From NCBI RefSeq assembly GCF_017349075.1, contig NZ_JAFMOF010000001.1:1798001-1862000 (forward strand): DNA of 64,000 nt, written 5' to 3'. Made by a program: the position numbers and the translations under genes. A model generated the notes under the pieces. That model was not told the origin of the DNA. It ran no database searches and saw nothing but the letters and a program-made list of their open reading frames with translations. Shown here piece by piece: positions 8,745-16,586 of this stretch (positions are counted from its first letter, which is position 1; every line of letters begins with the position of its first letter). Origin of the DNA: Streptomyces triculaminicus. GTDB lineage: Bacteria > Actinomycetota > Actinomycetes > Streptomycetales > Streptomycetaceae.

Positions 8745-8966
8745 CTACGCGGCCGCGTCGGCGGCCATGCGCTCCGCCGTCCAGCGATGGACGGCTACAG
8801 GGTCGTAGCGCAGGTGCCTGCCGACACGGAATGCGGGCGGCCCAGTGCGCTTCTTGCGCCACTGGTAGACGGTCTCCAGCGGTACGCCGAAGATGGCGGC
8901 GACGTCTTCGGGCGTGAGGTAGCGGTCCGGCAGACCGGCGCGTAACGCCTCGGTGGCGGATGCCAT
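8745..8966 (-). CDS. xis: excisionase, AlpA/MerR-like HTH
   Basis: 73 residues, ATG at 8966 behind AAAGGAGAGACCCC. The sequence is a compact winged HTH of the excisionase family: YLTPEDVAAIFGVPLETVYQWRKKRTGPPAFRVGRHLRYDPVAVHRW, with the helix-turn-helix at residues ~17-40 and the wing GRHLRYD. It should bind the attachment arms and drive excision with Int. It lies directly upstream of int on the same strand, the usual AICE order. Confidence 0.92.
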   Translation of the reverse strand: MASATEALRAGLPDRYLTPEDVAAIFGVPLETVYQWRKKRTGPPAFRVGRHLRYDPVAVHRWTAERMAADAAA

Positions 8967-9021
8967 GGGGTCTCTCCTTTGTGGAGCGACGGGGTGAAGC
9001 TTCCACCCCCTTATGAGATGT

Positions 9022-9235
9022 CCGCTACATGCGCTTCACCGCTACGTCGCAGGTCAGCAGCGTGTGTTGCGTAGCGGGACGGGCAGATGTAGCGGCTACG
9101 GCGCGCTCAGGTGCGCTCTGGCGGGACTGCCGGGCGTCCTGGCGGGGGCGGCGGCACAGCCGCTACATCGAAGGTGTGCCGCTACGCGGGAATGTGCTCT
9201 GAGCTGGGCTGTAGCGGGGGAAGCGCCTGTAGCGG
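9022..9235. repeat. paired CCGCTAC heptamer array
   Basis: Eight exact copies of CCGCTAC or its complement GTAGCGG: forward at 9022 and 9039, reverse at 9071 and 9089, forward at 9160 and 9179, reverse at 9211 and 9229. Each pair is spaced 17-19 bp and the orientation alternates pair by pair. The array spans the xis-rep intergenic region and the last codons of the DUF3631 gene. Iterons of the replication origin or Xis/Int sites are the likely options. Confidence 0.75.
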
Positions 9236-10345
9236 CTGCTGGGGATGGGGCGGGCAGTAGCGAGCCCAGGCGTCGTGTAGGTCGGCGGAGTAGTAGCCCT
9301 TGAGGACTCCGCCGGAGGTGCGGATGTTCCGGGAGGTGATGGGCTCGTTGTCGGCCGTCATGTACTCGGCGAGTATCCGGGCGAGGCGGCGGGAGTCGAG
9401 AGGCTTGCCTTGGAGGTCGGCCCAGGGGGCGTCTTCCAGGGCGTTAAGCCGGTCGATGACGGCGATGGTGGGCAGGCGATCGACGCCGACCATGATGTGG
9501 TCGCGTAGGTCGGTGAGCAGCCGGATGCCCAGGCTGCCCTTGTCGTCGACCTGGGAGGCTTTGACCAGTTCCGCGCAGGCGGAGCGGGCCCGCTTGGGCC
9601 AGTCGCCGCCGGCGGCGTCGGCGACTGCGAGCAGCGGCTCCCACACGTCGGCGGGGCGGTCGGTGACTCCTTCGGGCAGTTCCGGCCATGCGTCGCGGAC
9701 TTGCTCGCGGACCTGACCAGCCCAGGCGGCGAGTCCGTCTCGCAGGACGTGGCCTTCCTTCTCGTGGAGCCGCTGTCGGTAGGGCTCCACGCGCTCGTTC
9801 CTGGCCCGACGGCGCATGCGGATGATGACGGAGCGGGTCAGGATCGTGTCGGGCAGGGAGCCGAGTCCGGCGACCGCGACGCCGGTGTAGGAGGGGAATG
9901 CCTGTACGGTCTGGTTCCCGCCGTCGCCGATGCACCGGTAGGTGACTCCGGAGCGGCGGTGGCCGGCGTTGAGGAAGCCTCGTAGTTCCTCGTTGTCCCC
10001 GGCTTTGGGCCCGAAGACGGTGTCAATCTCGTCGAAGAGGATCGTCGGCCGCCCCTCACTCCCGGATACGGCCCGGAAGAGTGCGGCGGCCGAGGCATTG
10101 ACCGCGACCATGGGGTGCGGCACGAGGGTCTCCACGATCTCCAGCGCGCGGGACTTACCGGACCCGGGCTCCGGGGAGAGGAAGGCCAGGCGCGGTGTGC
10201 TGTCGAAGGCGTCGAGAAGGTGAGCGTGGGCGTCCCACAAGGCGACGGCGACATAGGCCGCTTCGCGTGGGAAGACATTGAAGCGGCGGTGGAAAGCTTC
10301 GACTTCGCCGAGCAGTGCGGCGCCGTCGATGGGCTGCTCGGTCAT
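9182..10345 (-). CDS. DUF3631 P-loop ATPase of the AICE replication module
   Basis: 387 residues. A Walker A motif PEPGSGKS (residues 58-65) and Walker B TILFDEID (101-108) mark an AAA-like ATPase; the rest resembles the DUF3631 domain found next to prim-pol proteins in actinobacterial mobile elements, where it probably acts as a replicative helicase or origin-melting ATPase. The ATG at 10345 overlaps the stop of the preceding gene (ATGA). Its C-terminal codons lie within the heptamer array. In related elements prim-pol and this domain can be fused; here they are separate genes of one operon. Confidence 0.8.
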   Translation of the reverse strand: MTEQPIDGAALLGEVEAFHRRFNVFPREAAYVAVALWDAHAHLLDAFDSTPRLAFLSPEPGSGKSRALEIVETLVPHPMVAVNASAAALFRAVSGSEGRPTILFDEIDTVFGPKAGDNEELRGFLNAGHRRSGVTYRCIGDGGNQTVQAFPSYTGVAVAGLGSLPDTILTRSVIIRMRRRARNERVEPYRQRLHEKEGHVLRDGLAAWAGQVREQVRDAWPELPEGVTDRPADVWEPLLAVADAAGGDWPKRARSACAELVKASQVDDKGSLGIRLLTDLRDHIMVGVDRLPTIAVIDRLNALEDAPWADLQGKPLDSRRLARILAEYMTADNEPITSRNIRTSGGVLKGYYSADLHDAWARYCPPHPQQPLQALPPLQPSSEHIPA

Positions 10346-10776
10346 GCGGCGTTCCTCCTTTCTGCGGGGGCGGCGGGAGCTCCCGTGCAGAAGTGCTTGT
10401 GGGCCTCGTACTCGGTGACCAGGGCAGCCACGGCGTGCTCTCCGGCGGCGGTGCCGGTCTCGCCGCAGGGGCAGACGTAGGCGGCGGTGGGGGTGGCGCC
10501 GTAGTGCTTGGACCAGCGGGCGCCGTCGTCGTGGGAGCGGTAGACCGGCGGGGCGCAGATGCGGATGCCGGGCCTGTCCGGTGTCGGGTCGGTGGTGCTG
10601 TGGCGCGCGTGGCCGATCAGGTGCCGGTCAGAACGAAAAGCTGAAAGGACGCCCTGACGGGCGGCCTTTCCTCGGCCGCACGTGTTGAGCAGGGGCTCGG
10701 TGCTGTTGGCGGTGTGCTGCTGGGCAGCGGTGAAAGACGGCGTTTGGGGTTCGGGCGGGGGCGGGTTGTGGGGCAT
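10342..10776 (-). CDS. small AICE protein with CxC...HxxxC motif
   Basis: 144 residues from the ATG at 10776, which follows GGGAGACGGC. The N-terminal third is Pro/Gln/Thr-rich (PHNPPPPEPQTPSFTAA); the C-terminal third contains YVCPCGETGTA...EYEAHKHFC, a possible zinc site. Its first ~160 bases overlap the end of the prim-pol gene in another frame, and its stop overlaps the start of the DUF3631 gene, so all three are one transcript. I do not recognise the family; position suggests a replication accessory protein. The long overlap with prim-pol is unusual and might reflect a frameshift in one of the two. Confidence 0.6.
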   Translation of the reverse strand: MPHNPPPPEPQTPSFTAAQQHTANSTEPLLNTCGRGKAARQGVLSAFRSDRHLIGHARHSTTDPTPDRPGIRICAPPVYRSHDDGARWSKHYGATPTAAYVCPCGETGTAAGEHAVAALVTEYEAHKHFCTGAPAAPAERRNAA

Positions 10777-11699
10777 GCCGTCTCCCGGGGCCGGCAGGTC
10801 CGGGCGGAGTAGGCCAGAGCATCGCGGATCGTCGCCCGGCATTCGGCCGGAGACAGCCCGATGGACTCCCCCGCCGCCCCAAACGCCTCTTCGACCACGT
10901 CGCGGGGGATGTCGCCCCAGGCCACGAAGCGCCCGATGGCGATGGTGCGTGCCAGCAGGAGCTTGTGCCGCTGGCCCTTTGGCGCTGCCCGGACCACGGC
11001 CACCTCTCGGTCCAGGGCGACTTCGGCCCGCCGGGTGCCCCGTCCGGGGATCCGGAGCGGGCCGGGCTGCCTTGGAGGCTCAGGCGGGGCGTGGAGGTGA
11101 TCCAAGAGCCATTCGGGCAGTTCCGCCACGGGCCCGGGGACGATGGCTTCGTAGGCGCCCAAGCTGGTGATGCTGCCTGCCGCGACGATGTTGCCGCCCC
11201 AGGCGCGGGTGTCGATGTGCGGGGCGAACGTGCCGGCAGTGGAGGGCAGGCGGGTGCCGGGCTGGGTCTGGAAGTACAGGTGCATGCCGCCGCTGGGCGT
11301 CCGCACTGTGTAGGTGATGGGCCAGGGCTTTCCGGCGCGCTCGCAGAGCGCCTTGAAGGACGTCGCGCCGTCAGGCGCGTCCTTCTCGCTCTTCTCCTTG
11401 GACACGTCCAGATCGACGACCAGGAGGTTCGAGGGGCCCGTGGCGATGCCGACGTTGAACGGGCCGGCGGCCCAGGCGGCGCGGATGCGATCGGGGTTGG
11501 TGGTGGCGCGCTGCTCCCACTTGCGGTGCCCATCGGCACATTCGCCGATGCGGGGGCAGGAGCGTTCTCCGTGGAGTGCGGAGCCTTTGGCGCTCGGGCG
11601 GAGGGGATGGACGCGCCAGCCGTGCTCGGCGGCAGCTAACGCGGCGTCCAGGAGCGCCATGCGGTGGGGTGCTCGCCGGATGGGGTCGGGTTGAGTCAT
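10617..11699 (-). CDS. bifunctional DNA primase/polymerase (prim-pol)
   Basis: 360 residues, ATG at 11699 behind TTGGAGGCATCCAGC. The AEP-type prim-pol layout is clear: ALAAAEHGWRVHPLRP at the start, CPRIGECADGHRKWEQRATTNPDRIRAAW, then the catalytic strand NLLVVDLDVS with the metal-binding DLD (96-98), and the third motif GGMHLYFQT. It would prime and extend DNA at the AICE origin. The C-terminus after CRPRETAC is low-complexity Pro/Ser/Arg and overlaps the next gene, so the exact end is less certain. It identifies the element as RepPP-type rather than RepSA-type. Confidence 0.88.
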   Translation of the reverse strand: MTQPDPIRRAPHRMALLDAALAAAEHGWRVHPLRPSAKGSALHGERSCPRIGECADGHRKWEQRATTNPDRIRAAWAAGPFNVGIATGPSNLLVVDLDVSKEKSEKDAPDGATSFKALCERAGKPWPITYTVRTPSGGMHLYFQTQPGTRLPSTAGTFAPHIDTRAWGGNIVAAGSITSLGAYEAIVPGPVAELPEWLLDHLHAPPEPPRQPGPLRIPGRGTRRAEVALDREVAVVRAAPKGQRHKLLLARTIAIGRFVAWGDIPRDVVEEAFGAAGESIGLSPAECRATIRDALAYSARTCRPRETACPTTRPRPNPKRRLSPLPSSTPPTAPSPCSTRAAEERPPVRASFQLFVLTGT

Positions 11700-11788
11700 G
11701 CTGGATGCCTCCAACAGGTCTGTTGTGGGCTGGTTGGCCGGGGCGACCGTGCGACTTTGGCGAGACGGAGCGGTCGCCCCGGGCGGAT

Positions 11789-12238
11789 CTAGAACGGCGG
11801 CTCGTCACCGGCCGGCGCGGGCGCCGGAGATCCAGCGGTGGCCCACGCGTCGCTGGCTGGCGCGGACTGGGTGCGCTTGCCGTCGATGGTGACTGTGGTG
11901 AAGCGCATGCTGGCGCCGATGTCGTCGATCTCCAGCGCGAGCATGGAGCGGTTCTCGCCTTCGGGGGTCTGCCAGTTGTGCTGGCGGATGCGGCCGAATG
12001 CCACGACGCGGGAGCCCTTGGCCAGGGATCCCGCGATGTGCTCGGCCAGGGTCCGCCAGGCGGCGCAGCGGAAGAAGGTGGACGTGCCGTCCTTCCACTG
12101 GTTGTTCTCCCGGTCGAACGTGCGCGGGGTCGCGGCGATGGTGAACTTCGCCAGCGCCTGGCCGGAAGGCGTGTACCTCAGTTCCGGGTCGCTGGTCAGG
12201 TTGCCGACGACGGTGATCGGGGTCTCTCCGAACGACAT
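11789..12238 (-). CDS. ssb: single-stranded DNA-binding protein of the AICE
   Basis: 149 residues, ATG at 12238 behind GAGGAGACCAGC. It begins with the canonical SSB strand pattern ETPITVVGNLTSDPELRYTPSGQALAKFTIA, continues with WRTLAEHIAGSLAKGSRVVAFGRIRQHNW, and ends in a short disordered tail DEPPF resembling the protein-interaction tip of chromosomal SSBs. It would coat ssDNA during AICE replication alongside the prim-pol. A chromosomal SSB is expected elsewhere, so this is an element-specific copy. Confidence 0.93.
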   Translation of the reverse strand: MSFGETPITVVGNLTSDPELRYTPSGQALAKFTIAATPRTFDRENNQWKDGTSTFFRCAAWRTLAEHIAGSLAKGSRVVAFGRIRQHNWQTPEGENRSMLALEIDDIGASMRFTTVTIDGKRTQSAPASDAWATAGSPAPAPAGDEPPF

Positions 12239-12251
12239 GCTGGTCTCCTCG

Positions 12252-12413
12252 TTATTCGGTGCCGGTGTAGTGGGCGAGGTAGCCGGGGCAGGGCGAGTCG
12301 GGGCAGTCGCAGCCGCCGCACTCGTTGCAGATGTCGCCGGTGCACCAGTCGCACAGCACGTGGCCGGGGCAGCCGTAGTCGGTGCACTCGTCGCAATAGG
12401 CGTCGTCGAACAC
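12252..12413 (-). CDS. 53-residue cysteine-rich AICE protein
   Basis: The GTG at 12413 follows AAAGGACTTCGC, and the frame ends 13 bp before the ssb start. Eleven of 53 residues are Cys, arranged as CxxC or CxxxxxC pairs (CDECTDYGC, CDWCTGDICNECGGCDC, CPDSPC), which points to two zinc ribbons or a treble clef-like fold. Acidic residues dominate the rest. I do not recognise the family. It is embedded in the replication/transfer operon between ssb and a small membrane gene. Confidence 0.65.
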   Translation of the reverse strand: MFDDAYCDECTDYGCPGHVLCDWCTGDICNECGGCDCPDSPCPGYLAHYTGTE

Positions 12414-12424
12414 GCGAAGTCCTT

Positions 12425-12907
12425 TCAGCGGTTGTTGATGGTGCCGTTTGCGCGGCCGAAGAGGCCGGTGGCGGTGACCTGCACGATCTGGGTGGTCTCG
12501 GTGTGCTCCTCGCGGGGTCGGCCGCAGACGGCGCGGAGGATCGCTACGGCGCCCAGGGGGACCAGCACGAGGAGCGCTGCGGCGGCCCACAGGGCGTGGG
12601 CGGCGGCGATCAGCCCGGGCGCGGCGGCGGAGAGTCCGTAGCCGGCTGCGGCGATGCCGCCGCCGACGGTGGGGGCGAGGAGCGCGGTGGTCTTGGCCCA
12701 TGAGGGGACCGGCCGCACCACCGGCACGGGCGCGAGTTCTGGCTGGACGGGGGTTAGGGCGTAGCCGGTGATCAGACGCCCGTCGGGAAGCTGGATCGTC
12801 TGGACGTCGGGCAGCGGGCCAGGCTGGACGGGGATGAGCGGGGCGGGGGTGGGCTCGGTGATCGGGATGGGGTGATGGGTGGTGGGCGGGTGTTCGGGCA
12901 GGGGCAT
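12425..12907 (-). CDS. Pro-rich membrane protein of the transfer region
   Basis: 160 residues from the ATG at 12907 behind GTAGGGAGCCCTGCC. A Pro/Thr/His-rich N-terminal half (EHPPTTHHPIPITEPTPAP) is followed by a hydrophobic block (LLAPTVGGGIAAAGYGLSAAAPGLIAAAHALWAAAALLVLVPLGAVAIL) that can form two or three membrane helices, and a polar tail. Small membrane proteins of this kind next to traB are often spread (Spd) proteins involved in intramycelial plasmid movement; that assignment is by context only. Confidence 0.65.
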   Translation of the reverse strand: MPLPEHPPTTHHPIPITEPTPAPLIPVQPGPLPDVQTIQLPDGRLITGYALTPVQPELAPVPVVRPVPSWAKTTALLAPTVGGGIAAAGYGLSAAAPGLIAAAHALWAAAALLVLVPLGAVAILRAVCGRPREEHTETTQIVQVTATGLFGRANGTINNR

Positions 12908-12972
12908 GGCAGGGCTCCCTACGGTTGCGAGGGCGGCCCCGCGCCGGGTGGCGCGGGGCCGCATGGGCGGGG

Positions 12973-13093
12973 GTGTCAGGCACGGCCGCCGGGGGTGTCA
13001 CGGGGCGGTGTCAGGGGCCGCGTGACGGCGTGTGACGGCGCGTCTGCCTAGGGGTTTGGGTGTCAGGCCGTCGTGACGGTGTCAGGTGTCAGG
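12973..13093. repeat. candidate clt locus: GTGTCAGG octamers beside traB
   Basis: Five exact GTGTCAGG octamers (12973, 13008, 13060, 13079, 13086), one GTGTCACGG variant (12995) and three GTGACGG heptamers (13022, 13032, 13073) fill the ~120 bp directly downstream of traB; the last octamer overlaps the traB stop. Streptomyces TraB translocases recognise clusters of 8-bp direct repeats (TRS) in the cis-acting clt locus, which usually lies near traB. The match in repeat length and position supports that reading. Confidence 0.65.
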
Positions 13094-15140
13094 CGGCCGT
13101 CAGAGCAGGGACGATCCGCCACCGGCCGGTCTGGGCGGTCGGCTCCAGACGGCCCTCAAGGGCCGCCTCCTTCAGCCGTGCGGAGACCCACGGGCGGCTG
13201 TAGCCGTTCGCGTCGCACCAGTCGGTGAAGTCCTTCGGGCCCACGATCATTCGGCCCTCGGACTCGAACTCGGCCAGTGCCTGGGCGAGTAGCTGCCGGG
13301 CTTCCTCGGGAGACGGCTTGCGGCCTGTGTCCTGCCCGAACAGCGGGGCGTCGTCGCCGGGTTCGGCGCTGGGCAGGTCGGCTTCCGGGTCAAGGTGGGT
13401 GTCCTCGGGGTCGATCAGCGGGCCGCCGTCCATCTCGATCTCGCCCTCCCCCTCGCCGGCCCATGCTGGGGCCGGTTGATCGGTACCGGGGGCCGCCCGG
13501 CCGGTGTAGAGCTGCCCGGCGACACTGGCGGCCGCCTGGGCGGTGACAGGGCCCGCAGTCGCTCCGTTGCGCTGGGCCCAAGAGGCCAGCACCTCCAGGA
13601 CGGACACGGAACGGACTGTGAAGTTGAAGGTCCGGCCCGGAGAGGGATATCGGTCCTCGGGGATGCCGGGGCTGACCGTGTAGCAGTAGCCGGGGCGACG
13701 GTTACCCCAGGCGCCGGGGTGGGCCCCGGCGTCCAGCACTGCTTCGGGAAGGGAGAATCCCTCGTCGCGCGGGTCGCAGCCCAGCGCGATCACGGACGGC
13801 AGGGAGGCACGCGTGCTGGTGCTCATCTGGTCGTAGCTGGGGCGCTGGAGGGAGACGACCAGGGCGATGCCGGCGGAGCGCGCTTCCTGGGCGATGCCGG
13901 TGAACGCGTCGTCCCCCAGCGCTCGCAGCGTGTTGGCGGCCTCCTCCATCCACGCCACCAGGAACGGCATGCCGGGGCATCCGCACGCGGTGCCGTCCTT
14001 GCGACAGGAGTGCTTAGGGCTGGTCTGGGTCTGGGCTGCCTCGGGGAGCCACTGGCGGTAGCCGTGGGCACCCAGCCACCGGGTCCGGGCCGGGATTGCG
14101 GCCTTGATGGCCTCCACCATGACCTCGGTGCCGGAGCCGCCCTCCACGCTCCAGTCCAGACCAGGCCGCAGCGGCCCGAAGTCCTGGAACATCTTCGGGT
14201 CGGACATCCAGACGACCACGTCGCAGCGAGAGAGGATCTCGGTAAGCAGGTTGAGCGCCGTGTCGCCTTTGCCGGAACCGGAAACGCCCGCGACCAGCAC
14301 GTGGGTCGAGTTGCGTCCGGCTTCCGGGTCACCGGGCAGCCACAGCAGGAGCGGCGAGCCGTCGTCGTAGCGACCGATGACCAGTGGTTCGGCAATGGAG
14401 CCGCCCAGGTTCGACGGCCCCATCCATTCGATCGCTTCCGCGAGCATGTCTTCCGGGACGATGACCAGTTCGCCGCGGCGGGCCGAGGACGGGTCCGGCT
14501 GGTACCGGATGGCCGTGGTCGGCAGGTCCAGTGCGGACGCGAGCCTCGAGAGGCTCTTGGTCACGTCGTCGTTGGTCTGCTCGCCGGCCTCCAGCTCGAT
14601 CGGCGCGGTGACGCGGTTCGGGTCCACCTTCACCGCACCGATCTGCGCCCGGGCCAGGCCGACCTTCTCCAGCAGCCCCTTGTCCGCGCCCTCACCAGCA
14701 GCGCCGTCGACGCTCCGCCGCATGAGCATGCGGACGTTCCACGACAGCGCCACGACCGGGCCGCCCATCAGATACAGGTCCGGCAGCGGCCCGGCCGTCG
14801 GCCCCGCCAGACACGCGGCCGTGACCCAGGCGGAACCTGCGGCCACGGTGATGGCCGAGTGGAGACGCCTCTGCTGGCTTGTCGACCGGGCCGCCCACCA
14901 GGTGGCGCCCGTGAGGGCGACGGAAGCAAGAGTCAGGCCCACGCCAGCCGCCACGCTCTCGGACCACTTCAGGCTGCCCAGCGCACCGGCCAGGCCAGCC
15001 CCGCCGACCCCGAGCCAGGGCGGAAGGTGGGGCTTGGCCCGATGCAGCAGGTACGCCCGGACACCGGCACCATCGGAGGCGCCCCGCAGCTGCTCTTCGT
15101 GCTGCTGCTCAGCGGTACTGCGCTCACGCATGTCTCGCAT
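13089..15140 (-). CDS. traB: FtsK/SpoIIIE-type DNA translocase TraB
   Basis: 683 residues, ATG at 15140 behind AAGGGGGAGCGGCC. An N-terminal region with three to four membrane helices (residues ~40-140) anchors the protein; the motor domain carries Walker A GVSGSGKGDT (285-294), the strand VVVWMSDPK and a Walker B-like MPFLVAWMEEAANTL. The last ~70 residues form a winged helix (FTDWCDANGYSRPWVSARLKEAALEGRL), corresponding to the gamma-like domain that reads the 8-bp TRS repeats. This hexameric pump would move double-stranded AICE DNA between hyphae. The candidate recognition array lies immediately downstream. Confidence 0.93.
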   Translation of the reverse strand: MRDMRERSTAEQQHEEQLRGASDGAGVRAYLLHRAKPHLPPWLGVGGAGLAGALGSLKWSESVAAGVGLTLASVALTGATWWAARSTSQQRRLHSAITVAAGSAWVTAACLAGPTAGPLPDLYLMGGPVVALSWNVRMLMRRSVDGAAGEGADKGLLEKVGLARAQIGAVKVDPNRVTAPIELEAGEQTNDDVTKSLSRLASALDLPTTAIRYQPDPSSARRGELVIVPEDMLAEAIEWMGPSNLGGSIAEPLVIGRYDDGSPLLLWLPGDPEAGRNSTHVLVAGVSGSGKGDTALNLLTEILSRCDVVVWMSDPKMFQDFGPLRPGLDWSVEGGSGTEVMVEAIKAAIPARTRWLGAHGYRQWLPEAAQTQTSPKHSCRKDGTACGCPGMPFLVAWMEEAANTLRALGDDAFTGIAQEARSAGIALVVSLQRPSYDQMSTSTRASLPSVIALGCDPRDEGFSLPEAVLDAGAHPGAWGNRRPGYCYTVSPGIPEDRYPSPGRTFNFTVRSVSVLEVLASWAQRNGATAGPVTAQAAASVAGQLYTGRAAPGTDQPAPAWAGEGEGEIEMDGGPLIDPEDTHLDPEADLPSAEPGDDAPLFGQDTGRKPSPEEARQLLAQALAEFESEGRMIVGPKDFTDWCDANGYSRPWVSARLKEAALEGRLEPTAQTGRWRIVPALTAA

Positions 15141-15152
15141 GGCCGCTCCCCC

Positions 15153-15686
15153 TTACTGCTGGGCCCAGTCCATGCGCGGCACCTGGGGGCGCCGGGCACG
15201 GTGCCGGACACGATTGATCTCTTCCTCGTACTCCTGCTGGAACGAGGCGTACGCAGCCGCCGCGTTCTTCGCCGCGTCCCGCAACGCGTCGCCTGAGCGC
15301 TGCAGCTTGCGAGCCACCTTGTGCGCGCGCAGCCGCGACGCGCCCAGCCGGCCGTCGGGGTCCGGAACGGCGGCGAGCACGCCTTTGAGGATCTCGGCGC
15401 CCATGGCCACCTCGATGGCGAGGGTCACCGCTGCGGCGCGGAGGCTGTTGCAGTAGTTCCGCACCTGGGCCGGGGAGGTGAACTCCGGCGGCGGAAGCAA
15501 CTCGGGGGAGCCGCCCCGGTGGGCCGCAGCGGGGCTTCCGCCGCCCCTGCCGGCGGTGTTGACGTTCACCGTGAACCCGGGGGAGAACGTCGCCCCGAAG
15601 CTCTTGGAGTTGAACTTGGTGCTGTTGCTCTTGAAGCCGCTGGCCCCCGCGTACGGGTCGCCGGCGGCAAAGCCACGGGAGGTCAT
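15153..15686 (-). CDS. AICE transfer-associated protein (TraA-like)
   Basis: 177 residues, ATG at 15686 behind TAAGGAGACTCG. The N-terminal third is Gly/Ser/Asn-rich (FKSNSTKFNSKSFGATFSPGFTVNVN), followed by a helical core with SPAQVRNYCNSLRAAAVTLAIEVAMGAEILKGVLAAVPD and RLGASRLRAHKVARKLQRSGDALRDAAKNAAAAYASF. It matches my memory of AICE proteins annotated as plasmid transfer protein TraA, but I cannot check this. It sits just upstream of traB in the same transcript and its start overlaps the stop of the preceding membrane gene. Confidence 0.65.
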   Translation of the reverse strand: MTSRGFAAGDPYAGASGFKSNSTKFNSKSFGATFSPGFTVNVNTAGRGGGSPAAAHRGGSPELLPPPEFTSPAQVRNYCNSLRAAAVTLAIEVAMGAEILKGVLAAVPDPDGRLGASRLRAHKVARKLQRSGDALRDAAKNAAAAYASFQQEYEEEINRVRHRARRPQVPRMDWAQQ

Positions 15687-16174
15687 CGAGTCTCCTTAGA
15701 CGCAGGGAGCGGGCGGGCGACGAACCAGACGAGATGAGCAGCGATCACCAGCGCCAGCCACCAACCGCCCAGGGGTCCGGTAAGCGGGCCGAACGCGGCG
15801 GCCATGGCCGCCCAGGCGAGCGCGGTGGTCGACAGCAGCGCGAGGGCCACGCGCCAGAAACGCACCGTGGCTCGCTCGGTCGGGTAGCGGCGATGCACGG
15901 TCACCAGCCAGACCAGCGGCGCGGCCGCGACGGGGGCGAGCACCAGGCCCGACCACCAGGCCATCGCGTGCAGCAGGGCCGTGGTCAGCAGGACCGCCAA
16001 GGCGAGCAGCAGCGGGAGAAGCCCGCGCCGGTGTGCCCACAGCTTCCGGCCGATGAAGAACAGCAGCTCATGCGAGAGCGGGATCCGTTCGGGGACGACG
16101 ATCACGAACGGCTCGCTCGAGCGGCGCCCGCGCCTTTGGCGCGGGATGCGGACAGTCGTTGTACGAGGGGTCAC
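15683..16174 (-). CDS. AICE membrane protein, four predicted helices
   Basis: 163 residues from a GTG at 16174 (CGGGAGTTCCT upstream). A basic N-terminus (RTTTVRIPRQRRGRRS) precedes four hydrophobic segments: GLLPLLLALAVLLTTALLHAMAW, LVLAPVAAAPLVWLVTV, VALALLSTTALAWAAMAAAF and GWWLALVIAAHLVWFVA. It is likely a spread-type membrane protein acting with TraB and SpdB. Its stop overlaps the TraA-like start. No family could be named with confidence. Confidence 0.65.
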   Translation of the reverse strand: MTPRTTTVRIPRQRRGRRSSEPFVIVVPERIPLSHELLFFIGRKLWAHRRGLLPLLLALAVLLTTALLHAMAWWSGLVLAPVAAAPLVWLVTVHRRYPTERATVRFWRVALALLSTTALAWAAMAAAFGPLTGPLGGWWLALVIAAHLVWFVARPLPASKETR

Positions 16175-16244
16175 AGGAACTCCCGGAAGGCGAGAGTGGG
16201 TGAGCCGGGCACCTCAGCGGGGACCGGGCTCGGGACTGGAGGGC

Positions 16245-16586
16245 TCAAGCGGCCAGGACAGGAGCGGCCGCGTCGGCACAGGTGACGCATACGCCGAGCG
16301 ACGGCGGGATGCAGTACCCGACATCCACGCGGCAGGCGGGGCAGGTGCGGCGGGCGGCCATTGCCTTGCCGAGAGCGGCCTGCCGGGCCGGCGTCATCGG
16401 CCGGACCGGCTTGGCCGCGTCGATGCGGTAGAGGTAGGCCACCAGCGGCCCACGGCCACGCCGTGGGCGCTGAAGCTCCGCCGCCACCTCCTGCCCACCG
16501 GGCCGCAAACCCAGCACGCGAAGCTGACGGCGCGTGGCCAGACCCTCCGGGGCCAGACGCCACCGGTAGACGGGAAGGGCGCCCAT
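16245..16586 (-). CDS. RRQRL-motif zinc-binding protein of AICEs
   Basis: 113 residues, ATG at 16586 overlapping the stop of the spdB-like gene. The sequence TRRQLRVLGLRPGGQEVAAEL, the central YLYRIDAAKPVRPMTPARQAALGKAMAARRTC and the zinc site CPACRVDVGYCIPPSLGVCVTC match the small proteins annotated in Streptomyces as RRQRL motif-containing zinc-binding proteins; they are common in pSAM2-like elements and lack an assigned function. A role in DNA binding or regulation of transfer is plausible. Confidence 0.75.
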   Translation of the reverse strand: MGALPVYRWRLAPEGLATRRQLRVLGLRPGGQEVAAELQRPRRGRGPLVAYLYRIDAAKPVRPMTPARQAALGKAMAARRTCPACRVDVGYCIPPSLGVCVTCADAAAPVLAA

